Part shown: positions 28,548 to 35,397 of the stretch, piece after piece
How positions within the stretch are numbered: the first letter of the stretch is position 1
Layout: each line of letters starts with the position of its first letter
Assembly (NCBI GenBank): GCA_963800395.1
Contig: CAWDBD010000012.1
Coordinates: 1-64,000 of the forward strand
Reading direction: 5' to 3'
Length of the DNA: 64,000 nt
Source: DASSBG01 sp963800395
Lineage (GTDB): Bacteria; Pseudomonadota; Gammaproteobacteria; Xanthomonadales; Rhodanobacteraceae
Position numbers and translations under genes: made by a program
Notes under the pieces: model-generated
Database searches by the model: none
What the model was told of the DNA's origin: nothing
Seen by the model: the letters and a program-made list of their open reading frames with translations, nothing else

Positions 28548-29669
28548 ATGACCCAGAACAGCCTCAAGGCACGCGCCGAAGAGCTGCTTGAGTACGCCGA
28601 CATCACCATTGATGGTGATCGACCTACCGATATCCGGGTGCACAACCCCGATCTGTACGCACGTGTCTTTGCACGCGGTTCGCTGGGCCTGGGCGAAGCC
28701 TACATGGACGGCTGGTGGGACGTGGAAGACCTGCCCGCGTTTTTCGCCCGCCTGCTGATGGCGCATGTGGACGAGCACCTGAAAACCATCGATGCCCTGC
28801 TCGCCCACCTCAAGGCCCGCTTCATCAACCTGCAACGTGGCGAGAATGCTTTCGAGATCGGCAAGGCCCACTACGACCTGGGCAACGAGCTTTTCGAGGC
28901 CATGCTCGGCAAGCGGCTCGTGTACTCCTGCGGCTACTGGGCCGAAGCCGACAATGTCGATGACGCCCAGGAAGCGAAGCTGGACCTGGTGTGCCGCAAA
29001 TTGCAGCTCGAAGCCGGACAGAAGGTTCTGGACATCGGCTGCGGCTGGGGTGAATCACTGAAATTCGCAGCCGAACGCTACGGCATTGAAGGTGTTGGCA
29101 TCACCGTGTCCCAGGAGCAAGCCGAGTATGCCCGGCAACTGTGCAAGGGTTTGCCGGTCGAGATTCGGCTGCAGGATTACCACGACATCGACGAGCCGTT
29201 CGACGCGGTGTTCTCCATAGGCATGTTCGAACATGTGGGCGGCAAGAACTACCCCGCCTATTTCGAGACCGTCAAGCGCTGCCTGAAGAGCGAACACGGC
29301 CTTTCGGTGCTGCACACCATAGGCAGCAACGACGCCCCCGCGCAGCCCGATCCCTGGATCGAGAAATACATCTTTCCCAACTCGATGATCCCGGCAGCCA
29401 GCCAGGTCAGCTCTGCGCTCGAAGGCCTTTTTGTGGTCGAGGACTGGCACAACTTCGGTACCGACTACGATCGTACGCTGATGGCCTGGCTGGCCAATTT
29501 CGATGCCGCATGGCCGGAACTCAAAAGCCAGTACGACGAACGATTCCGCCGCATGTGGCGCTTCTACCTGTCCTGTTCGGCGGGCATATTCCGCAGCCGC
29601 CGCGACCAGCTGTGGCAACTGACCCTGAGTCCTTGCGGCGTTCCCGGCGGCTACCGCGTACCGCGCTGA
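28548..29669 (+). CDS. cfa: Cyclopropane-fatty-acyl-phospholipid synthase
   Basis: This enzyme adds a SAM-derived methylene group to double bonds of membrane phospholipid chains, a membrane-hardening modification. The protein has 373 residues, with an N-terminal lipid-binding part (VHNPDLYARVFARGSLGLGEAYMDGWWD) and a methyltransferase domain containing VLDIGCGWGESLKFAA. GKAHYDLGNELFEAML, FSIGMFEHVG and YIFPNSMIPA are further CFAS hallmarks. The ATG at 28548 follows AAGGAG. Only 39 bases separate it from DUF190 and I see no terminator between them, so it probably shares the fluoride-switched transcript. Confidence 0.94.
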   Translation: MTQNSLKARAEELLEYADITIDGDRPTDIRVHNPDLYARVFARGSLGLGEAYMDGWWDVEDLPAFFARLLMAHVDEHLKTIDALLAHLKARFINLQRGENAFEIGKAHYDLGNELFEAMLGKRLVYSCGYWAEADNVDDAQEAKLDLVCRKLQLEAGQKVLDIGCGWGESLKFAAERYGIEGVGITVSQEQAEYARQLCKGLPVEIRLQDYHDIDEPFDAVFSIGMFEHVGGKNYPAYFETVKRCLKSEHGLSVLHTIGSNDAPAQPDPWIEKYIFPNSMIPAASQVSSALEGLFVVEDWHNFGTDYDRTLMAWLANFDAAWPELKSQYDERFRRMWRFYLSCSAGIFRSRRDQLWQLTLSPCGVPGGYRVPR

Positions 29670-29744
29670 TCGGGCTGCATTCAGCGCACCCACGCCAGGA
29701 TATATCGGCAATCGACCGACTCCCGGCCATCCACGGATGCCACC

Positions 29745-30494
29745 TTGACCAGCGACCCGGACATCAGCACACACGACGACGCGCACGCCGAGCTGGTGCC
29801 AAGTGAGCCGCTTCCGTCCCTCAGACGGCGCATCATCACCCGCACGCTGTTCGGGGTGGCGATCGCCGGCATTGTCGCCATCTGGGTGCTGACGCCACTG
29901 CGGCACTGGCTTGACGTCACCCGCGCCGTTGACGCCCTGCACAAGCTCGGCGACGTCGCATGGATGCCTCTCATCGTGATCCTTGCCTTCGTTGTCGGCG
30001 GACTGCTGATCTTCCCGGTCAATGTGCTGACGGCCGCAGCCATCATCATGTTCGGCAGTGTACTGGGCGTTGTCTACGCGCTGATCGGAGCTACCCTGAA
30101 CGCAATGGCCCTCTATGAAATAGGCCACCATGGCGGCAGACATCTGCTCAGGCGCCTGCCGCAGAGCCGTCTGCATCGGCTCAGCGTCACACTGTCCCGG
30201 CACGGGATCCTGGCCGTGGCCGTGTTGCGTATCGTGCCCGTGGCACCCTACAGCATCATCAACCTGATGGCCGGCGCCTCGCACATCCGCCGCCGCGACT
30301 ACATCCTCGGAACCGTTCTGGGCATGACGCCCGGTACCGTTCTGGCCGCGCTCGTGGTGGACCGGGTGCTGGCCGCGATCAGGCAGCCCCAACTCGCCAA
30401 TTTCCTGTGGCTGGCCATCGCCGTGCTGGTGTTCGCCAGCGCCAGTGTCTGGCTGGGCAGGCGCATGCTGCGCGCCTCACGCAAGCCATCATGA
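29745..30494 (+). CDS. TVP38/TMEM64 (VTT/DedA-like) membrane protein
   Basis: A 249-residue inner-membrane protein with a hydrophilic N-terminal 30 residues and then about six hydrophobic segments. The VTT core is visible: GGLLIFPVNVLTAAAIIMFG, then a glycine-rich re-entrant region, and LRIVPVAPYSIINLMAGASHI. Related proteins act in phospholipid scrambling or envelope homeostasis. The start is TTG at 29745; no in-frame ATG precedes the membrane core, so the exact start is uncertain. The stop overlaps the next start codon as ATGA. Confidence 0.83.
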   Translation: MTSDPDISTHDDAHAELVPSEPLPSLRRRIITRTLFGVAIAGIVAIWVLTPLRHWLDVTRAVDALHKLGDVAWMPLIVILAFVVGGLLIFPVNVLTAAAIIMFGSVLGVVYALIGATLNAMALYEIGHHGGRHLLRRLPQSRLHRLSVTLSRHGILAVAVLRIVPVAPYSIINLMAGASHIRRRDYILGTVLGMTPGTVLAALVVDRVLAAIRQPQLANFLWLAIAVLVFASASVWLGRRMLRASRKPS

Positions 30495-31228
30495 AAGGCA
30501 GCCAACCCGATAACGTGCGCGTTGCGACCTGGAACATCCACGCCTGCAAGGGATCGGATTTTCGCACCGACCCGCAACGCACGCTGGCAGTCATTGACAG
30601 CCTGGATGCAGATCTCATCGCACTCCAGGAAGTCCCCACACGCTCGCAACACCCTGCATTTCGAGCGCTGCTGAACGGCGACCGCGGGTACCACTGCCTG
30701 CTCGAGACGACCCTGCCCGATCATCCCGACGGATTCGGCAATGCGCTGTTGTCGCGCCTTCCGGTTCTTGAAACACGAAGGCTCGACCTCAGCTACCCCG
30801 ATCGCGAGCCACGCTGTGCAATTGACGCGCACATCCATTTAGAAGGTCGGGGCTATCTGCATGTGCTGGCCACGCACCTCGGCCTCAAGGCACGGGAGCG
30901 GCAGCGACAATATGACCACCTTGCCACGAGGATGAATCAGACTGATGCGGCCACACTGCTCATGGGCGATTTCAATGACTGGCGCGTGCGCCCCGAATCC
31001 CGGCTCGCGGCTCGCGGTCTTGTCACTCGGGGCTCGGCCAACGCGCGCGGCTTTCCCGCGTGGCTGCCCCTGCTGAGGCTGGACCACATCGTGGTCGGGC
31101 CGGGGCTGCGGGTGAATGAAGGTCACAGCGGCCAGCCATCGCACTGGCGCCATGCCTCGGACCATCTGCCGCTGGTGGCCGAGATTGCATTCGCTGCGCA
31201 GGAAGGGCAAGCTGGTCGCTCCCGCTGA
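30491..31228 (+). CDS. Endonuclease/exonuclease/phosphatase protein (YbhP-like)
   Basis: A 245-residue EEP-superfamily hydrolase. Active-site motifs appear in the expected order: TWNIHACKG, ALQEVP (metal-binding Glu), ATHLGLKARERQRQ, MGDFNDW, LDHIVVG and SDHLPLVAEI. YbhP of E. coli is encoded beside a cardiolipin synthase. Here the partner is a VTT membrane protein with which it overlaps by ATGA. That supports a phospholipid-related phosphodiesterase role over DNA repair, but this is inference. No signal peptide is visible. Confidence 0.83.
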   Translation: MKGSQPDNVRVATWNIHACKGSDFRTDPQRTLAVIDSLDADLIALQEVPTRSQHPAFRALLNGDRGYHCLLETTLPDHPDGFGNALLSRLPVLETRRLDLSYPDREPRCAIDAHIHLEGRGYLHVLATHLGLKARERQRQYDHLATRMNQTDAATLLMGDFNDWRVRPESRLAARGLVTRGSANARGFPAWLPLLRLDHIVVGPGLRVNEGHSGQPSHWRHASDHLPLVAEIAFAAQEGQAGRSR

Positions 31229-31242
31229 TCCGGAGCAAGACC

Positions 31243-32259
31243 ATGACGACTCGCGTGTACTGGCTGTCCCTGTTCGCCTTGCTGTTCGCCGGCTCCGCAT
31301 TTGCCGCACCACCGCCGAACCCTTCAAGCTACCTCGACAGCAGCGGGCTTGATGATGCCCTTTCCGGCGGCATTCGCATGATCAGCATCAACACGCCGGA
31401 TGGCCCTCACAAGGTCTGGACCAGGCGCGTCGGCAACAACCCGAAGCTCAAGGTGCTGCTGTTGCACGGCGGCCCGGGTGCCACCCACGATTACTTCGAG
31501 GCTTTCGACAGCTATTTCCCGGCCGCCGGCATCGAGTATTTCTATTACGACCAGCTCGGCTCGGGCCGCAGCGACCATCCCGACAATGACACGCTCTGGA
31601 CCATCCCGCGCTTCGTCGACGAGGTCGAGCAGGTGCGCAAGGCGCTGAAGCTGGACAGCAGCAATTTCTGTCTGCTGGGCCACTCCTGGGGCGGCGTACT
31701 CGCCATCGAGTACGCACTCAAGTACCAGAAGAACCTCAAGTGCCTGGTGATCTCCAACATGATGGCCTCCATCCCGGCCTACAACGCCTATGCGCAGAAG
31801 GTTCTCATGCCGGCGATGGATCAGGAGAAACTGGCGCTGGTGAAGAAACTGGAGGCCGAGCACAAGACCGACGATCCGCGCTACATGGGAACACTGATGC
31901 CCATGCATTACGAGAAGCACATCCTGCGCATGCCTGCGGCTCAGTGGCCGGAACCGGTCAACTATGCCTTCGGACACATGAACGAGCACGTCTACACCCT
32001 GATGCAGGGGCCCAGCGAGCTGGGCGCCAGCGGCCGGCTCGCAGACTGGGACCGCTTCGCCGCACTCAAGCAGATCAAGGTGCCGAGCCTGGTCATTGGC
32101 GCGGCCCACGACACCATGGATCCGGCCTACATGAAGAAAATGGCCGGGCAGCTGCCGCATGGACAGTTCCTGCTCTGCCCTAATGGCAGTCACATGGCGA
32201 TGTACGACGACCAGAAGACCTATTTCAAGGGCCTGACCGGCTTTCTCGAAAAATTGTAG
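31243..32259 (+). CDS. Exported proline iminopeptidase-like hydrolase (S33)
   Basis: A 338-residue alpha/beta hydrolase that probably removes N-terminal proline from short peptides. It has a signal peptide (residues 1-22, AFA before APPPN), the HGGPG oxyanion motif (about 75-79), DQLGSGRSD and the nucleophile elbow GHSWGG (about 145-150). A late Asp is in AAHDTMDP and the His in NGSHMAMYDD. Export is unusual for classical Pip but common in this lineage. The start follows GGAGC, 14 bases after the EEP gene. Confidence 0.88.
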   Translation: MTTRVYWLSLFALLFAGSAFAAPPPNPSSYLDSSGLDDALSGGIRMISINTPDGPHKVWTRRVGNNPKLKVLLLHGGPGATHDYFEAFDSYFPAAGIEYFYYDQLGSGRSDHPDNDTLWTIPRFVDEVEQVRKALKLDSSNFCLLGHSWGGVLAIEYALKYQKNLKCLVISNMMASIPAYNAYAQKVLMPAMDQEKLALVKKLEAEHKTDDPRYMGTLMPMHYEKHILRMPAAQWPEPVNYAFGHMNEHVYTLMQGPSELGASGRLADWDRFAALKQIKVPSLVIGAAHDTMDPAYMKKMAGQLPHGQFLLCPNGSHMAMYDDQKTYFKGLTGFLEKL

Positions 32260-32370
32260 GAGCGCGTCTTGCGCGCGAAACGTCGAACCGCAAGCGGTGA
32301 GCGGTGAGCGGTTTTCGCACGCGGACTTTCACTCACCCCAAGCCCATCGCACACAATGCGCGCTCCTGCA
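32255..32370. repeat. REPIN-like inverted repeat pair
   Basis: TGTAGGAGCGCG (32255-32266) and CGCGCTCCTGCA (32359-32370) are inverted copies that differ at one position. The first continues as TCTTGCGCGCGAA, which resembles the extragenic palindromic sequences of Xanthomonadaceae and Pseudomonas. The interior contains two GGTGAGC heptamers (32296-32309). The element starts within the stop region of the iminopeptidase gene and lies upstream of parC. Confidence 0.7.
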
Positions 32371-32452
32371 GTTTTGCAGCTGGCCGCGCGGGGCCGACGA
32401 GCGCCTGTTGGGACGCGTTGCGCCGCTCGCCGCCAACACGGCACCCATCCCG

Positions 32453-32458
32453 TACAAT
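32453..32458 (+). promoter_or_regulatory. -10-like TACAAT seven bases before the parC start
   Basis: TACAAT ends seven bases before the ATG of parC, so the transcript may start at the initiation codon. The same arrangement occurs at 17263. No clear -35 is visible. Confidence 0.4.
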
Positions 32459-32464
32459 GGGTGG

Positions 32465-34702
32465 ATGAACCTGCAAGCCAACTACGAACAGATCACGCTC
32501 AAGGAATACGCCGAACGCGCCTACCTTGATTACTCCATGTATGTGGTGCTTGACCGCGCCCTGCCCTTCATCGGCGATGGCCTGAAACCAGTACAGCGCC
32601 GCATCATCTACGCCATGAGCGAACTGGGCCTGGCCGCGACCGCCAAGCCCAAGAAATCGGCGCGTACAGTCGGTGACGTCATCGGCAAGTTTCATCCGCA
32701 CGGCGACTCGGCCTGCTACGAGGCCATGGTGCTGATGGCGCAACCGTTCTCGTGGCGCTATCCGCTGGTCGACGGCCAGGGCAACTTCGGTTCGCCCGAC
32801 GACCCCAAGAGCTTCGCCGCGATGCGCTACACCGAATCGCGCCTGACACCCATCGCGGACATGCTTCTGGCAGAGCTGGCCCAGGGCACGGTGGACTGGG
32901 TACCCAATTTCGACGGCACCCTGGAAGAACCGTCCTGGCTGCCGGCGCGCCTGCCGCATGTGCTGTTGAACGGCTCGATGGGTATTGCCGTGGGCATGGC
33001 GACCGACATACCGCCGCACAACCTGCGCGAAATTGCCAGCGCCGCCATCCATCTGCTGGACGAGCCCAAGGCCACGGTCAAGGACCTGTGCCAGCACGTA
33101 CCCGCACCCGACTACCCCACCCACGCGCAGATCATCACGCCGCGCGCTGACCTGCTGGCCCTGTATGAAACAGGCCACGGCTCGTTGCGGGCGCGCGGGG
33201 TATACGAGGTGGAGGGTGGCAACGCGGTCATCACCGCATTGCCGCACCAGGTCAGCCCGGCCAAGATCATCGAGCAGATCGCCGCCCAGATGCGCGCCAA
33301 GAAACTACCCATGCTGGAAGACCTGCGCGACGAATCGGACCACGAGAACCCGATCCGCCTGGTTCTGGTGCCGCGCTCCAGTCGCGTCGACATCGAACAG
33401 ATGATGCACCACCTGTTTGCCACCACCGACATCGAAAAGAGCTTCCGCGTCAACCTCAACATGATCGGTCTCGACGGCCGACCGCGGGTCAAGGACCTCA
33501 GGACCATCCTCGGCGAATGGCTGCAGTTCCGCACTGAAACCGTGACCCGCCGTTTGCAGCATCGCCTGGCCAAGGTGGAGCGGCGCCTGCACCTGCTCGA
33601 TGGACTGCGCATCGCCTTCCTCAACCTGGACGAAGTGATCCGTATCGTGCGCAGCGAAGATCAGCCCAGACCGGTACTGATCAAGCGCTTCGACCTGAGC
33701 GATGAACAAGCTGACTACATCCTCGAGACCCGTCTGCGGCAACTGGCGCGACTGGAAGAGATGAAGATCACCGCCGAGCGCGACCAGCTGGAAGAAGAGC
33801 GTGCGCAGCTGTCGGTGCTGCTGAAGTCGAAAGCCAAGCTGCGCGGCCTGATTCGCGACGAAATCCGCGCCGATGCCGAAAAGTACGGCGATGACCGCCG
33901 TTCACCCCTGGTCGAGGCCGAGGTGGCCGAAGCCCTGGACGAAAGCGCACTGGTGGCCTCCGAACCTGTCACCGTGGTCTTGTCGGCGCAAGGCTGGGTG
34001 CGCGCGGCCAAGGGCCATGACGTCGACGCCGAGGCGCTCAACTATCGCGATGGCGACGAGCTGGCGGCCTGGGTCCGCACCCGCACCAACTTGCAGGTGG
34101 CGTTTCTTGATTCGGAAGGTCGGAGCTACTCGACGCCAGCGCATTCGCTACCGTCCGCGCGCGGCAACGGCGACCCCCTGACGGGTCGTTTCAGCCCCCC
34201 GGCTGGCGCCCGTTTCGAGGCCGTCGCCAGCGGCAGCAACGACAGCCGTCTGGTGCTGGCCACCGATGCCGGTTACGGCTTCGTCACCACCTTCGCCTCG
34301 CTGCTGGCCAACAAGAAGGCCGGCAAGCAGCTCATCAACCTGAGCGGCGATGCGCATGTACTGGCACCGGCCATCAGCGCTGATCCGTCCTGCGATCGCA
34401 TTGTCGTGGTCACTAGCGCCGGCCATCTGCTGATGTTTTCAGTGGCCGATCTGCCCGAGCTGGAACGCGGCAAGGGCAACAAGCTGATCGAGATCCCGAA
34501 GAAGAAGCGCGACTCGGGTGAGGAGCGCGTTGCCGGTGTCGCCGTGGTCACCGAAGGTGAGGGCGCGGTCACCGTCCATGCGGGCCAGCGCAAGATGACC
34601 CTGAAATGGGCCGATCTTGTCGAATACGGCGGCAATCGCGCTGCCCGCGGCGGTCTGCTGCCCCGCGGCCTGCGCAAGGTCGACAGGGTGGTGCCAGGCT
34701 AG
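32465..34702 (+). CDS. parC: DNA topoisomerase IV subunit A
   Basis: The DNA-cleaving subunit of the type II topoisomerase that decatenates daughter chromosomes. The protein has 745 residues (E. coli ParC 752). The breakage-reunion domain starts SMYVVLDRALPFIGDGLKPVQRRI, with the quinolone-determining region HPHGDSACYEA and the catalytic Tyr about 122 in AAMRYTESRL. A coiled-coil tower and a C-terminal beta-pinwheel follow. The absence of a GQRGxxG-type GyrA box and the overall length favour ParC over GyrA. parE is not in the window. A long in-frame upstream extension to 32297 is rejected because the REPIN-like element occupies it. Confidence 0.95.
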   Translation: MNLQANYEQITLKEYAERAYLDYSMYVVLDRALPFIGDGLKPVQRRIIYAMSELGLAATAKPKKSARTVGDVIGKFHPHGDSACYEAMVLMAQPFSWRYPLVDGQGNFGSPDDPKSFAAMRYTESRLTPIADMLLAELAQGTVDWVPNFDGTLEEPSWLPARLPHVLLNGSMGIAVGMATDIPPHNLREIASAAIHLLDEPKATVKDLCQHVPAPDYPTHAQIITPRADLLALYETGHGSLRARGVYEVEGGNAVITALPHQVSPAKIIEQIAAQMRAKKLPMLEDLRDESDHENPIRLVLVPRSSRVDIEQMMHHLFATTDIEKSFRVNLNMIGLDGRPRVKDLRTILGEWLQFRTETVTRRLQHRLAKVERRLHLLDGLRIAFLNLDEVIRIVRSEDQPRPVLIKRFDLSDEQADYILETRLRQLARLEEMKITAERDQLEEERAQLSVLLKSKAKLRGLIRDEIRADAEKYGDDRRSPLVEAEVAEALDESALVASEPVTVVLSAQGWVRAAKGHDVDAEALNYRDGDELAAWVRTRTNLQVAFLDSEGRSYSTPAHSLPSARGNGDPLTGRFSPPAGARFEAVASGSNDSRLVLATDAGYGFVTTFASLLANKKAGKQLINLSGDAHVLAPAISADPSCDRIVVVTSAGHLLMFSVADLPELERGKGNKLIEIPKKKRDSGEERVAGVAVVTEGEGAVTVHAGQRKMTLKWADLVEYGGNRAARGGLLPRGLRKVDRVVPG

Positions 34703-34709
34703 GGAGATA

Positions 34710-34789
34710 TCCGCAAAGGACGCAAAGGCCGCGAAGGGAGCAAAAACAATCGATTGATCGTCCTTTGCGCTTTTCGCGTCCTTCGCGGA
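34710..34789. repeat. Long imperfect inverted repeat between convergent genes
   Basis: The left arm 34710-34737 (TCCGCAAAGGACGCAAAGG...) and the right arm 34760-34789, read on the opposite strand (TCCGCGAAGGACGCGAAAAG...), match at about three quarters of positions. It would fold into one long hairpin between parC and the NUDIX gene and may serve as a bidirectional transcription stop. It has the look of a dispersed palindromic repeat. Confidence 0.75.
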
Positions 34790-34847
34790 CAAATGCTCCG
34801 GCAGCGCGGACCTGCCCCACTCCCGCAACAGCCAATGCAACAACCAC

Positions 34848-34900
34848 CCCGAGTCCCGAGTCCCGAGTCCCGAGTCCCGAGTCCCGAGTCCCGAGTCCCG
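34848..34900 (+). repeat. Heptamer array, 7 x CCCGAGT
   Basis: Seven perfect consecutive copies of CCCGAGT (34848-34896), then CCCG, eight bases before the NUDIX stop. The complementary motif GGGACTC is arrayed seven times at 53906-53954. Confidence 0.95.
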
Positions 34901-34907
34901 TAACACA

Positions 34908-35396
34908 CTACACCCGCGTGAAGTTCCAGGACTGCATGCGCCCACCCGAATACGGCATCACGCCGTGGAAGGGACGCGGGTCGTCGTCAAACACCAGCGG
35001 CAGGAAATGCCGGTCGCCTTCCCAGAGCGGCAGATCGAGCAGCCGGTCTCGCTGCACCCACTCGAGCGTGCCTTCGTGATTGCCTTCGTGCGGCTCGCCG
35101 CCGAAGCGGTCAATCATGAAGATGAAGCCCAGCCAATCTTCGCCATGTTTGCCGAAGCCGGGCCAGCTCAAGGTGCCGCGCAAGTGCATGTCCAGGCATT
35201 CGATGCCGGCTTCCTCGCGGATTTCGCGGCGCATGCAGGCGGCAATGTCCTCATCGGTCTCCAGCTTGCCGCCCAGACCGTTGTATTTGCCAATGTGGTG
35301 GTCGTCCTTGCGCGCGTTGCGGTGAATCATCAGCACGCGTTCGCGGTCCGGCGACAGGACATAGCCGAGGGTGGCGACAATGGGTGTGTAGGGCAT
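34908..35396 (-). CDS. NUDIX hydrolase (MutT/NUDT1-like)
   Basis: A 162-residue NUDIX protein. The box GGKLETDEDIAACMRREIREEAGI fits G(x5)E(x7)REUxEExGU exactly. The N terminus (TPIVATLGYVLSPD) and the C terminus (LWEGDRHFLPLVFD, PFHGVMPY) resemble the 8-oxo-(d)GTP/oxidised-nucleotide hydrolases of the MTH1 type. It probably sanitises oxidised nucleoside triphosphates, but substrate cannot be fixed from the sequence. The ATG at 35396 lies one base after the stop of the secreted-protein gene; an in-frame ATG at 35420 would overlap that gene. Confidence 0.86.
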   Translation of the reverse strand: MPYTPIVATLGYVLSPDRERVLMIHRNARKDDHHIGKYNGLGGKLETDEDIAACMRREIREEAGIECLDMHLRGTLSWPGFGKHGEDWLGFIFMIDRFGGEPHEGNHEGTLEWVQRDRLLDLPLWEGDRHFLPLVFDDDPRPFHGVMPYSGGRMQSWNFTRV

Positions 35397-35397
35397 A

